Shown here: positions 9,312 to 18,504 of the stretch, one piece after another | Numbering within the stretch: the stretch's first letter is position 1 | Layout: every line of letters begins with the position of its first letter | NCBI GenBank assembly: GCA_018829335.1 | Contig: JAHJUD010000048.1 | Span: 1 to 38,654 of the forward strand | Length of the DNA stretch: 38,654 nt | Direction: 5' to 3' | DNA from: Microcaldota archaeon | Lineage (GTDB): Archaea > Iainarchaeota > Iainarchaeia > Iainarchaeales > 1-14-0-10-31-34 | Notes under the pieces: generated by a model | What the model saw: the letters and a program-made list of their open reading frames with translations, nothing else | Database searches by the model: none | Told to the model about the DNA's origin: nothing | Program-made: the position numbers and the translations under genes

Positions 9312-11132
9312 ATGAAATTACTTACAATTGCATTAAAGGAATTAAAGCTGATAAAAACGCAAAAGATTTCTTTATTGTTAATTTTCTTTTTTCCAATAAT
9401 TACTATTCTTGCAATAGGAACAGCTTTTGGTAATGTAAATGTTTTTACAGGAACAGGCTTTACTAAAGTTCCGGTTGGAATTTACATTCCATCAAATGCC
9501 AATAGTTCAACAGATATTATTGCTGAATTAAATGCTTACCAAGCAATTGAGTTAACCAAATATTATTCTCCAGAAGAAGTAATTGAGTCAATGAAAAAAA
9601 GAAAATCAAAAGTTGGAATAATAATAAGACAATCGCCGACAGCAGAAAGTGGAATAGATTTAGAGTTAATTTTTGATAATTCTTCTTTGCTTGAAACTCA
9701 GGTCACTTTGTTTGTTACGGAAACAGTATTAAATGAAATAAGTTACAGGAAATCCACTGAAATGATTGGAGAAGTTTTAGAAAACCTGGATACAATCAAA
9801 AAAACTGTCAGAGAAGAAATTACAACAATAGACAGCTTTATTACTAAATTAGATCAGTCATATTATTCTCTAAATAATCTTGAAAACAGATTAAATCAAA
9901 TTGATTTAAGTACAATGCAAAGCCAGCTTAATCAATTTGATACTTATTATTATCAGTCAAAAAATGATGTTTCAGATACAAGAACCGAAATTTATAATGC
10001 TAAATCACAGTTATCAGGTTATAAAACAAAAATTCAAACTCAAAGAAACCAAGTTGTAAGTTACCGAGACCAATTGAATAACTTGAATAATCAAATATCA
10101 AACATTATTGCAGTTTCTCCTCCTGAAGTTGATGTTCAGCTTTATCCAATACAAAATCAATTAAATAACACAATAAATGAAATGAATTATACAATAAATC
10201 AATTAGATCAGGCAGTAATTGATATTGATAGTACAAACAATAAATTAGATCAAACATTAGACAAACTAAATGACGTTGACTCAAGACTGAATTCAGCTAA
10301 TTCAAGCATTCAGTCATTTAAAAACACAGTTAGTTCAATGCAAAACACATTAAATGAAATCAAATTAATGATTACTGAAGCAAAATCTTCAAGAGAATCA
10401 ATAATGCAGGACTTAAAGGAAACAAAAAGTCAAATGCAGGCCCTTTCAACTAAATTAGAAAACTTGAGTTCATTGTCTCCTGATTCATTAGTAAGGCCAA
10501 TAAAAATTACCAAAGAACCATTGTTTGCTTCAACTGAAGTTTCAGTTATAACTCCAATGGCAATAGCAATAGTATTGCTTTTAACTTCACTTCTTTTAAC
10601 AAGCATTTCAATCATTCTGGAAAAAAATCAGGGAGTAGAATTAAGGGCAAAATTAAGCCCTACAATGCGTTTCACCTGGATTGCAGGAAAAATGCTAGGC
10701 CAAATGGTTTTTGCTTTATTTGAAGCATTAATTATTCTTTTAGTGGCATTTATTGGATTTGGAGTAATAGTTTACGGAAGCGCTTTAGACTTGTTTTTGG
10801 TTTTGCTTATTATTGCTTTTTCTTTTATTTCAATTGGATTATTCCTTACAAACTTTACTAAGACTCAGTCAACTGCAGTTTTGTCTTCTCTGCTTGTAAG
10901 CGTTCCATTGATTTTCTTAAGCGGAATGATTCTTCCAACTTCTTTTATGCCTTCTTTTGTGAAAAGCTTTAGTGAAGTGCTTCCATTAACTGTTGCAACA
11001 GAATTAGTGACTTCAATTTTAGTTAGAGGTTCTCCTATTTCATTCCTGATTCCACAAATGCTTTTATTGCTGGTTCCTGCAGGATTAATGGTTGCTTTTA
11101 CTTTAATTTATCCGAGAATAAAAGAAGACTAA
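9312..11132 (+). CDS. ABC-2 type transporter permease with long extracytoplasmic coiled-coil insertion
   Basis: N-terminal TM helix, Asn/Gln-rich coiled coil, C-terminal TM cluster with 'LSGMILPTSFMPSFVKSFSEVLPLT'. ATG at 9312 chosen; the ORF-track start at 9180 reads through the hairpin array. Confidence 0.85.
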   Translation: MKLLTIALKELKLIKTQKISLLLIFFFPIITILAIGTAFGNVNVFTGTGFTKVPVGIYIPSNANSSTDIIAELNAYQAIELTKYYSPEEVIESMKKRKSKVGIIIRQSPTAESGIDLELIFDNSSLLETQVTLFVTETVLNEISYRKSTEMIGEVLENLDTIKKTVREEITTIDSFITKLDQSYYSLNNLENRLNQIDLSTMQSQLNQFDTYYYQSKNDVSDTRTEIYNAKSQLSGYKTKIQTQRNQVVSYRDQLNNLNNQISNIIAVSPPEVDVQLYPIQNQLNNTINEMNYTINQLDQAVIDIDSTNNKLDQTLDKLNDVDSRLNSANSSIQSFKNTVSSMQNTLNEIKLMITEAKSSRESIMQDLKETKSQMQALSTKLENLSSLSPDSLVRPIKITKEPLFASTEVSVITPMAIAIVLLLTSLLLTSISIILEKNQGVELRAKLSPTMRFTWIAGKMLGQMVFALFEALIILLVAFIGFGVIVYGSALDLFLVLLIIAFSFISIGLFLTNFTKTQSTAVLSSLLVSVPLIFLSGMILPTSFMPSFVKSFSEVLPLTVATELVTSILVRGSPISFLIPQMLLLLVPAGLMVAFTLIYPRIKED

Positions 11133-11191
11133 ATTTTTTATTTAATTTTTCTAACAGGCTTTGGCTTGAATTTTTGATACAAAAAAGCAGC

Positions 11192-11593
11192 TCATTTTAT
11201 TCTTTCTAAAAATTCTTTCGGCTTAACAATTTTCATTTTATTAAACTCTTTTAATTTAAGCAAGTGTTTGTCTCCGCTGACAATATAATCTGCATCAGCT
11301 TCAAAAGCTGCCTCTAAAACCTTGTTGTCGTCTGGATCATCTTTAATCAAATTAATTTTATTTTTTGGCTTAACCAATTTCAAAGCTGAAACAAAAACAT
11401 CGATTCTTTCCTGAACTTCAGTTTCATTCAGCTTAAAGTCTCTCTTCAAAACTTTTGAATATTCCAGTAAAATTTCAGTTGAAGTGAAAACTTCAATTTT
11501 TCCTTCAAAAGCTAACCTCATTACTCTGAAAGGATTTCCTTTCCAAAAAGAAGCAGAAACCAAAATATTTGTGTCAACAACTGCTTTCTTCAT
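11192..11593 (-). CDS. PIN-domain toxin (VapC-like)
   Basis: VVDTNILVSASFW..., DDPDDNKVLEAAFEADADYIVSGDKHLL. Confidence 0.88.
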   Translation of the reverse strand: MKKAVVDTNILVSASFWKGNPFRVMRLAFEGKIEVFTSTEILLEYSKVLKRDFKLNETEVQERIDVFVSALKLVKPKNKINLIKDDPDDNKVLEAAFEADADYIVSGDKHLLKLKEFNKMKIVKPKEFLERIK

Positions 11594-11874
11594 TCTTTAA
11601 TGCCTCTTCCTTTATGAATCAGCTTTGAAACATCTTTTTCTTTTATTCCAAGTTTTTTGGCTTTTTTCTGCCCTTTTGAAACCAATTCTTCAAATTTTTT
11701 CAGCATTTCCTCTTTTGAAGGAGTTTTAATCCTCTTCAAAAGCAGACTGTCCTTGCTTCCAAAAACAGCAAAAGCTTCTCCTTCTTCCAGCTCCATTTCT
11801 TCTCTAATGTCCTGCGGGATAACAATCTGACCTCTTGAAGACATTCTGGTTAATTCAACTTCGCCCAAAAACAC
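11590..11874 (-). CDS. AbrB/SpoVT-type antitoxin
   Basis: ELTRMSSRGQIVIPQDIREEMELEEGEAFAVFG; GTG start at 11874 behind a GAGGT-like RBS; 4-nt overlap with the PIN gene. Confidence 0.85.
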   Translation of the reverse strand: MFLGEVELTRMSSRGQIVIPQDIREEMELEEGEAFAVFGSKDSLLLKRIKTPSKEEMLKKFEELVSKGQKKAKKLGIKEKDVSKLIHKGRGIKE

Positions 11875-11948
11875 CACCTCAATAAAAACAATAAACAAAA
11901 GGCTTAATAAGTTTTTCGGAAAATAAGAAAATAAGATTATTAGAATAT

Positions 11949-12023
11949 AACAGCTCGGCTGAACGAAGTGAATGCCGTGCGCCGTCACTCGCGAGCGGAA
12001 TCGCGACGGGCCTGGGAGGATTC
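11949..12023 (-). repeat. Duplicated 3' end of tRNA-Arg plus abutting hairpin(s)
   Basis: 22-nt exact repeat CGCGACGGGCCTGGGAGGATTC at 12002-12023 and 12657-12678; hairpin TCGCGA-N6-TCGCGA at 11989-12006. Confidence 0.85.
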
Positions 12024-12071
12024 TCAAATGTTTATTATAACTACTTTTTATTTTAATACTGTAGTCATAAA

Positions 12072-12299
12072 TTATCTTTCCAGCAATTCAAGAAATTCCT
12101 TTTTGTTCATTTTCAGGTCTTTCTTGATTATGCTGTTGAGTATTCCCGAACCAATTGATTCATTTCCATGAATTGGAACAGAAGTTTTTCTTCCGTCAGG
12201 ATGGGCAAATCTGTGATGGCTTCCTCTGATTCTCGTCTGCTCAAAACCTAATTTTTGTAATACTTTAATTAGTTTTTTTGATGTAACCTGCAAAGGCAA
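12072..12299 (-). CDS. hicA: HicA-like mRNA interferase toxin
   Basis: TSKKLIKVLQKLGFEQTRIRGSHHRFAHPDGRKTSVPIHGNESIGSGILNSIIK. Confidence 0.92.
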   Translation of the reverse strand: MPLQVTSKKLIKVLQKLGFEQTRIRGSHHRFAHPDGRKTSVPIHGNESIGSGILNSIIKKDLKMNKKEFLELLER

Positions 12300-12302
12300 G
12301 TT

Positions 12303-12524
12303 TTACACCTCAATTCTTTGAATGCCAACAAAAGAACTCTTAGGGATTTCTTCTTTTTCTTCCTCTAAGTCCTCTAAACATAACTCAATTACTTCTTTTA
12401 CTCTCTCAATTAGTTGATCCATTGACTTTGCCTGAGTATGGCATCCCTGCAATTCAGGAACATCAGCAACAAGCCATCCTTCTTCATCTCTTTCAATTAC
12501 AACAGTAAAAACCTTTTTTTCCAT
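12303..12524 (-). CDS. hicB: HicB-like antitoxin
   Basis: FTVVIERDEEGWLVADVPELQGCHTQAKSMDQLIERVKEVIELCLED; ATG at 12524. Confidence 0.9.
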   Translation of the reverse strand: MEKKVFTVVIERDEEGWLVADVPELQGCHTQAKSMDQLIERVKEVIELCLEDLEEEKEEIPKSSFVGIQRIEV

Positions 12525-12661
12525 AAGTTCACCTAAATAACTACACATCAAACAGATTTAAATCTTTTCATTCGCTAATCAACGAAAAAAGAAAAATATG
12601 TTACAGCTCTATCAAGTCTAAGGCGAAGATAGTGCACAAGCGCTCGCGGATTGAGCCGCGA

Positions 12662-12877
12662 CGGGCCTGGGAGGATTCGAACCCCCGATCCTCAGCTATC
12701 TTAACAATTTTTCCAATCAAAAAAACCAATAGTTTTCGCAAAGCGAAAACCTTTTTGACACAACTTTTTTAAAAGTTGTTTTTTGTTAAACCTTTTTTCT
12801 AAAAAGGTTTTTTTGATTAAACTTTTTTGCGAAAAAAGTTTAGAAGGCTGATGCCTTATCCACTAGGCTACAGGCCC
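12662..12877 (-). tRNA. tRNA-Arg(TCT) with ~143-nt intron (12698-12840) after position 37
   Basis: Acceptor GGGCCTG/CAGGCCC, D-arm, anticodon stem TCAGC/GCTGA with loop CTTCTA^A, T-arm GGGGGTTCGAATCCTCC. Intron sits at the canonical archaeal 37/38 position. Confidence 0.9.
12698..12840 (-). repeat. Hairpin-module array forming the tRNA-Arg intron
   Basis: Palindromes at 12732-12750, 12761-12778, 12789-12809 and 12819-12841 joined by AATCAAAAAA, TAACAAAAAA and TGTCAAAAA linkers on the minus strand. Confidence 0.85.
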
Positions 12878-12922
12878 CGCAAATAATAACTAATAAGACA
12901 AAGAATTAAAAAATAATTCAGT

Positions 12923-13459
12923 TCATTTAACATTAAAGATTTTGCTGAAAGCTTTTTTTTCAGTGAATTTTCCTTTGCTTAAATCCAACAGCCAGACAAA
13001 CAAGTTTTTTTTATTGAATTCTTTTCCGAAAAACTTGAGTTTTGCTTTTTTGTGGAAAACTTTTTCTGGTTTCCTGTAAAATTCCATTGAATTAAAAGGC
13101 AAAACAAAAATGAATTCATCTGCTTCGTTTGCATAACGTAATTTGTTTTTCATTTTTCCTTTGCTTGGCCTTGTTAAAACTTCCATGCCAATTAATTTGT
13201 TGTCTTTTGTTTCAACCAAAAAATCAAATTTTCCTTCATTAGAACAAAAAGAATTGGTTTTAGAGTGAATTAAAACAGTTTGTTCAGGGCAAATGCGTTT
13301 AAGGTTTAATTCTTGTTTTACATGCATTTTGTTTAATTCATTGAAAGTATATAAATGCATTAAATTGGTTTTAGTGTTTCCGTTGATTTCTGTTCCCGCC
13401 AGCCTTATGCAAAAACCCCCAAAAAAAGAAAACGCAAAAGAAGTATTTAAATCTTTCAC
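12923..13459 (-). CDS. Hypothetical protein, possibly nuclease-fold-like
   Basis: FDFLVETKDNKLIGMEVLT resembles a D...(E)x core but lacks the ExK lysine. Confidence 0.5.
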   Translation of the reverse strand: MKDLNTSFAFSFFGGFCIRLAGTEINGNTKTNLMHLYTFNELNKMHVKQELNLKRICPEQTVLIHSKTNSFCSNEGKFDFLVETKDNKLIGMEVLTRPSKGKMKNKLRYANEADEFIFVLPFNSMEFYRKPEKVFHKKAKLKFFGKEFNKKNLFVWLLDLSKGKFTEKKAFSKIFNVK

Positions 13460-13902
13460 AGGTTTTTAATGAATTCTCTTGCCTGCTCCTGTTTTTTTTC
13501 GTTTAAACCCAAAAAAGAAGAAATCACAATTGAATCTTTTACTTTTCCTCCATGAAATGAAACAATGCTTGAAGCTTTTTTTAATGCGTTCCCATGCAAG
13601 CCAATACAAGAAATAAAAATTGCTGTTTTTTTTCCTTTAATGTTAACGCACTGCTTTAAGTAATCGTTCATTAAATGAGAAGAAGAAATTCCTATTACAG
13701 GAAAACCTAATACAACTAAATCAAAAGCTTTCCAGTCTGTTACACCAGATTTTATTCTGGATAACTTGCTTTTTCCTTTTTTTTTGTGTTTAATGACCTC
13801 TGACAGCTGAACAGAAAAATTTTTTTTCTCTAATTCTTCTTTGACTATTTCAGCCAGCTTTATTGTTTCAGCCGAGCCCACAAAAGGAATTAAGGCTTTC
13901 AT
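13456..13902 (-). CDS. Flavodoxin-like protein
   Basis: MKALIPFVGSAETIKLAEIVKEELEK... DLVVLGFPVIGISSSHLMNDYL... KKTAIFISCIGLHG. Confidence 0.6.
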   Translation of the reverse strand: MKALIPFVGSAETIKLAEIVKEELEKKNFSVQLSEVIKHKKKGKSKLSRIKSGVTDWKAFDLVVLGFPVIGISSSHLMNDYLKQCVNIKGKKTAIFISCIGLHGNALKKASSIVSFHGGKVKDSIVISSFLGLNEKKQEQAREFIKNL

Positions 13903-13984
13903 GAAAAAAAAGTAAAGCAAAATGATTTAAATAAGAAAGCAAAACAAAAACTATTATTAAGACAGAAAACCATTATATTTTCAG

Positions 13985-14977
13985 GTGAAAGAAATGAAGA
14001 AATTAAGCCTTTTGTTTTTAGTAATGCTGGCTGTGGCTGTGAATGCAGTCCAGATTAATTCTGCAACAGAAATTCCTGCAAACATTAACTGGAGTTTTAG
14101 TGTTGAATTAAATCCAAGCAATTCTTTTACTAAAACAGAAGTGTATTTTGATGAATTATTTATTGTAACTGCATTCAATGACAAACAGCCAATAATACAA
14201 GAAGATTTTGTGTTAAAGACATTTGTTTTTGACAAGGTTCCAGAAGATAACACTGGATTGACTTTGTATGTTTCATATTTTGGAATAGAAGAAGGAACAC
14301 ATAAAATCAAAACAAAAACTTTTAACGGAGAAAGCTTAATTGAAGAAAAAGAATTTGAATTAAATGCAGTTGACACAATAACTGCATTACAAAAAATACC
14401 TGAAAGCATTCCAAGAGAAGAAGTTGACTTATTAATGAACACAATGATAGACAAAATAAACAAAGACAAAGAAGAATTAGACGCATTAAAGAATTCAACT
14501 GAACAAAACTTAGAAGACAAAACAGCAGTGTTAGAACAGGAAATAAAATCACTGGAAGATTCTCTTTCTGAATTAAGTTCACTAAAAGAGCTGGCAGCAA
14601 AAGAAGAAAAAAAAGCACAAGAAAAGCTTTTGGAAATCAAAAAAACTGTTTTTTCAGGAGAAACACAGACAACTGAAACAATAGATTCCGGAAATTCCCA
14701 AAAAGAAAATTTTGCCACAGGCTTCTACAATTTTTCTGTTTCTCATGCATGGTATGGAGTGGTTTTTTTGATTGTATTGCTTGTATTAATTGCATTATTT
14801 CAATTGTATAAAATAAAAGGAAACAGCGACATGATTTTTGAAGAAGCATTAGAAGACAAAGCAAAAGAAGAAAAAAGAAATGAAAAAATAGATTTTGCAC
14901 TTCAAGAAGAAGATTCAGCTGAAATGATTCCCAAAAAAACAAAAAAATTCGGATTAAGCGATTTGCTGAAAAAATAA
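13985..14977 (+). CDS. Secreted/membrane-anchored coiled-coil protein
   Basis: N-terminal signal, beta region, coiled coil, TM WYGVVFLIVLLVLIALFQLY near the C-terminus. ATG alternative at 13994. Confidence 0.6.
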   Translation: MKEMKKLSLLFLVMLAVAVNAVQINSATEIPANINWSFSVELNPSNSFTKTEVYFDELFIVTAFNDKQPIIQEDFVLKTFVFDKVPEDNTGLTLYVSYFGIEEGTHKIKTKTFNGESLIEEKEFELNAVDTITALQKIPESIPREEVDLLMNTMIDKINKDKEELDALKNSTEQNLEDKTAVLEQEIKSLEDSLSELSSLKELAAKEEKKAQEKLLEIKKTVFSGETQTTETIDSGNSQKENFATGFYNFSVSHAWYGVVFLIVLLVLIALFQLYKIKGNSDMIFEEALEDKAKEEKRNEKIDFALQEEDSAEMIPKKTKKFGLSDLLKK

Positions 14978-15064
14978 GAAAAAAACTGCAAAAAAAACAA
15001 TAAAAGCAGTTACTTTTAAATATGATGAAGTTTTTATTATTACAGTCTTTTGTTGTGAGAAAAA

Positions 15065-15334
15065 ATGAAATTCAAGTATTGCCCTGAATGCGGTTCAATA
15101 CAACTTAAAAGTATTCAAAACGCATTACAATGCAAGAAATGCAGTTATTCTGGAAACATGAAAGAAGATTCAATTGATGTAATTAATTCTTTTGTTACCT
15201 CAAAAAAAATGCATAATAATTCAGCAGTGCAGTCAACTGGCTCATCTCAAATAATAATACAGCAGGAACCAAAACCTGATTCACTAAAAGAAAGGCTGAA
15301 AAAATTCCAGAATAAAGACATAGAAATCCTTTAA
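15065..15334 (+). CDS. Small zinc-ribbon protein
   Basis: CPECGSIQLKSIQNALQCKKCSYSG (two CxxC knuckles). Confidence 0.7.
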   Translation: MKFKYCPECGSIQLKSIQNALQCKKCSYSGNMKEDSIDVINSFVTSKKMHNNSAVQSTGSSQIIIQQEPKPDSLKERLKKFQNKDIEIL

Positions 15335-15388
15335 TCAAACAGAAAAGCTTTTTACTTGTTATTTATTTTATTTTATTGAGGAAAATTT

Positions 15389-16195
15389 ATGCCCGCTATA
15401 AGAAAAAGAAGACAAACAGAAAGAATAGGTTATTTCAGGCAAACAGGCACTTATTTGCCTCAAAAACCAAAACAAATAAGAAGAAAAAGAATTCAAATTT
15501 ATTATGGCAGAATTGGCTTAATTAAAACCAAAAAAGTTTTAAGGAAACTAAAGAAACTCATAGAAACAAGAATAAGGCAAAAAAAAGAAACAAGAACAAA
15601 AATAAAATCATTGAAAGCAGAAATCGTAGAAGCTAATAAAACATATGCGAATACATTAATGAAGACAGGAAAAAAAATAGCTAACAAAGAGTCAGATGCA
15701 GAAGATTATGAAAGATTCATGGAAATTCAGGTTAGAAAAATAGAAAAGTCTAAAACAAAAAAGGAAAGAGTAAATGAAGAACACCCTAAAAAAATAGGAA
15801 AGCTGGAGTCGAGAATTAGAACTGCACAAAGCAAAAAAAGAATGGACAATGTTGTATTAAATTTTAACGGAAAACTGCTTGCATTTGAAGCAGATATGCA
15901 GACTCTTTCAGAAGTTAATGCACGCTTATTGCAACTGGAAAAAATCAGACTTGATGAAAGCATTGCAGTAAACGAAATTCTTAAAAGAAATCCAAGAAGA
16001 AAAATCAAAGACATAGTTAAGGAAATGGGTAAAAGAGGCTTTGAAATAAATGAAAGAAAAGCAAGAAAAATAGTTAATTATTTGATTGACAAAGGAGCAG
16101 TTATTGAAAGAGGAAAAAGCAGCGTTCCCTCAAAAGAAAAAACAGAGTATCCAAGCACAAGAAAATTAGTTGAAGAAGAACTCAAGAAAAATTGA
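15389..16195 (+). CDS. Basic coiled-coil protein with possible C-terminal winged-helix
   Basis: Arg/Lys-rich N-terminus, coiled coil, 'AVNEILKRNPRRKIKDIVKEMGKRGFEINERKARKIVNYLIDKGAVIERG'. Confidence 0.55.
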   Translation: MPAIRKRRQTERIGYFRQTGTYLPQKPKQIRRKRIQIYYGRIGLIKTKKVLRKLKKLIETRIRQKKETRTKIKSLKAEIVEANKTYANTLMKTGKKIANKESDAEDYERFMEIQVRKIEKSKTKKERVNEEHPKKIGKLESRIRTAQSKKRMDNVVLNFNGKLLAFEADMQTLSEVNARLLQLEKIRLDESIAVNEILKRNPRRKIKDIVKEMGKRGFEINERKARKIVNYLIDKGAVIERGKSSVPSKEKTEYPSTRKLVEEELKKN

Positions 16196-16219
16196 AAAAA
16201 CTCTTTATTAAATTGAGAA

Positions 16220-16240
16220 TGCGGAGTGAAGGATTTGAAC
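16220..16240 (-). pseudogene. tRNA 3'-end remnant
   Basis: Minus strand GTTCAAATCCTTCACTCCGCA resembles a T-loop plus acceptor 3' strand; no matching 5' half seen. Confidence 0.45.
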
Positions 16241-16266
16241 ATCTGTCACTGTCAGCTGGCACCCGC

Positions 16267-16331
16267 GCACGGCATAAAGCCGTGCTAGTCCAGCTTTATG
16301 CTGGACCTCGTGCTTAAACGGCGAAACGTTT
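16267..16331. repeat. Hairpin array in the 3' trailer of tRNA-Leu
   Basis: GCACGGCataaaGCCGTGC (16267-16285), GTCCAGCtttatGCTGGAC (16288-16306), AAACGgcgaaaCGTTT (16316-16331). Confidence 0.85.
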
Positions 16332-16333
16332 AT

Positions 16334-16416
16334 GCGGGAGGAGAGATTCGAACTCTCGAAGACACTAAGTCACTGGCCCCTCAAGCCAGCCGAATTGACC
16401 GCTATCGGACTCCCGC
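16334..16416 (-). tRNA. tRNA-Leu(GAG)
   Basis: GCGGGAG/CTCCCGC acceptor, anticodon stem CTGGC-TTGAGGG-GCCAG, long variable arm, T-arm GAGAGTTCGAATCTCTC. Confidence 0.92.
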
Positions 16417-16488
16417 AAAAACTTTTAGAAAAAGTTGCATCAAAAACCAAAACCGTAAAATATATAAATAAGGAAATGCTTAATAAAA

Positions 16489-18504
16489 TTGATGAACAAA
16501 AAACTTCCTTTATATTTATTGTTTATTGTAATAACATTGCTTCCATTAATTAATGCAGATAAAGCTTTAATTTTATTTGAAGGAGAAGAAGGAGCACCAA
16601 TAGAACCACCGCCAGAGCCGCCGGCACCAGAACCACAAATTGAACCACCACAAAATGAGCCTCCTCTAGAACCACCTCAAGATCAACCTCAAATGCCTCC
16701 CCAAGAAGAGCCGCCTTTTGAAGAACCACCAAAAGATTTTGGAGGGCAAGAAGTTCCTGAAGGATGTGTTGCAGTTGAAACAGGAACTGGAATGAGCCAA
16801 ATGCAATGTGATTTTGAAGCAAGCGAACCAGAATTTCAAGAATTTGATATAAAAGAAGAAATTGACTCATGCCAAGGAAAATTTGAAATGATTAACGGAA
16901 AGCCAACTTGCATTAAAGAAGGAAAAGAAGGATTTGTCGGAGTAACTTGTCCTACGCCAAAAGAATTAGATTCAATTAAATCAAACTGTAAATCTAAAAT
17001 AGAAGAATTCACTGACGATAAAGGATGCACTTCAATAATGTGTGTTAACGAAAAATTCAAAGAACAATACAATGAAAAAATAGAAGAAAAATATGGACAT
17101 GATCCAATTAAAGCACAAGCAATTCAATGCCAAAAAGACGGCGGAGAATTTATGTTAATTGAAAATCAGCCAAGATGTTTAATGGAATTTGATGAACCAA
17201 TAAGGGCAGGAAAAATAAAAGAAATGACTCCAGAAGAAATGACTGACCTTGCAGAAAAACTGAATAAAACAGAAGAAAGCATAGGCTTTATTGGCGAAAA
17301 ACTTGAGAAACTAAAAATAGTTTATCAGTCAAAAGGAGATACTCAAACATTAAATGCAATAGAATATGCAATAGAAAAACTAGGGTCAGTGCAGATAAAA
17401 TTAAACTCAATAAAAAACAAGTTAAATGCAGGAACAGCCACACACCAAGAACTAGAAGAAATGTTTACTGACTTAAAAAGTTTAAGAAAAGAAGTTTCAA
17501 AAATCACTAAAGCAATGGCAACAGGAACAGTTCCAACAATAGAAGAAATTGAAGCAAAAGTAAAAGAACAAATGGATGTATTTTATCATACTCCATTTGA
17601 AAATGAAGAAGAATTCAAAGCGTTTTTGGAAAAAGAAAAAAGTGCAATGGAAATGGTCCACACCTGCCATAAGTATGATTTAGAAAATATAAAATCTTTT
17701 GTTCCCCCTGACCCAGAAGGATTTATCACAAATGCCAGCTTATATTTTGACGGAACAAACTGTCTGATGACTTTAACAACAAAAGAAGGAAAAAAAGCTG
17801 AATTCACTTTAACAGAAGAAGAATACAAAAACTTTAGTGATCCAAGCGTTTTTGCCAGCATTCCTTGTTCAGGAGATTGTACTGCATTAAATGAAATATT
17901 TTCAATGGCTCACGGTCCAGGCGGAGTAGAAGAAGAATGCATGGAAGCATGCATTCAAAAAGATTGCAGTAAAAGCATGTTTGAATGCATGTTTGACAAC
18001 AAAGAAAAATGTGAATTAACTTGTGGTTTAAGAAAAGAAGGAGAAGGCCCGTTTGTTGACGGACAAATAGATCCATTCCAAGGATGTATTATGGTTTGTG
18101 TAGGCGAAGAAAATGCAAGAGAATGCGGGCCAAACACAACTAATCCTAAATGCATTGAATGCGAAGAAAAATGCATGAAAGAATATGGACCAGGAATAGG
18201 ATATGAACACTGCCTAAATGAAGAACAAATGGAAGCAAAACAAGAGCAATGCCAGGCAAACAACCAGTACGGAAAACCAGTTGAATCTCCTACCCCAGAC
18301 GGAAAAATGTGCATTAGTGATGTAATATGCAAAAACTTTGATCCAAACGAATGGGGAGACAATCCAGGAACAGGACCAGACAACTGGGAACCAGGGCATG
18401 GACCAGGAGAAGAATATGGACCGCCAACAGGAAACGTCATATTAGATACAGGAAAAGAAGTTATTTCAAGAATAATTGGTTTTTTTACAGGATGGTTTAA
18501 ATGA
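16489..18504 (+). CDS. Secreted protein with Pro/Glu-rich linker and Cys-rich C-terminal half
   Basis: Signal peptide, PPPEPPAPEPQIEPPQNEPPLEPP... tract, CMEACIQKDCSKSMFECMFDNKEKCELTC, hydrophobic C-terminus. Confidence 0.7.
   Translation: MMNKKLPLYLLFIVITLLPLINADKALILFEGEEGAPIEPPPEPPAPEPQIEPPQNEPPLEPPQDQPQMPPQEEPPFEEPPKDFGGQEVPEGCVAVETGTGMSQMQCDFEASEPEFQEFDIKEEIDSCQGKFEMINGKPTCIKEGKEGFVGVTCPTPKELDSIKSNCKSKIEEFTDDKGCTSIMCVNEKFKEQYNEKIEEKYGHDPIKAQAIQCQKDGGEFMLIENQPRCLMEFDEPIRAGKIKEMTPEEMTDLAEKLNKTEESIGFIGEKLEKLKIVYQSKGDTQTLNAIEYAIEKLGSVQIKLNSIKNKLNAGTATHQELEEMFTDLKSLRKEVSKITKAMATGTVPTIEEIEAKVKEQMDVFYHTPFENEEEFKAFLEKEKSAMEMVHTCHKYDLENIKSFVPPDPEGFITNASLYFDGTNCLMTLTTKEGKKAEFTLTEEEYKNFSDPSVFASIPCSGDCTALNEIFSMAHGPGGVEEECMEACIQKDCSKSMFECMFDNKEKCELTCGLRKEGEGPFVDGQIDPFQGCIMVCVGEENARECGPNTTNPKCIECEEKCMKEYGPGIGYEHCLNEEQMEAKQEQCQANNQYGKPVESPTPDGKMCISDVICKNFDPNEWGDNPGTGPDNWEPGHGPGEEYGPPTGNVILDTGKEVISRIIGFFTGWFK

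Noticed and set aside
11875-12027. Extended N-terminus of the AbrB-like ORF
   Set aside because: Reads through the tRNA-Arg remnant repeat; GTG at 11874 with RBS is a better start.
12923-13459. Restriction-endonuclease-like call
   Set aside because: D...E pattern present but the catalytic lysine of ExK is missing; kept as hypothetical.
16550-16870. Leu/Val-rich antisense ORFs opposite the Pro-rich gene (also many others, e.g. 17955-18440, 14322-14618)
   Set aside because: Shadow ORFs on the opposite strand of strong coding genes in AT-rich DNA with biased codon use.
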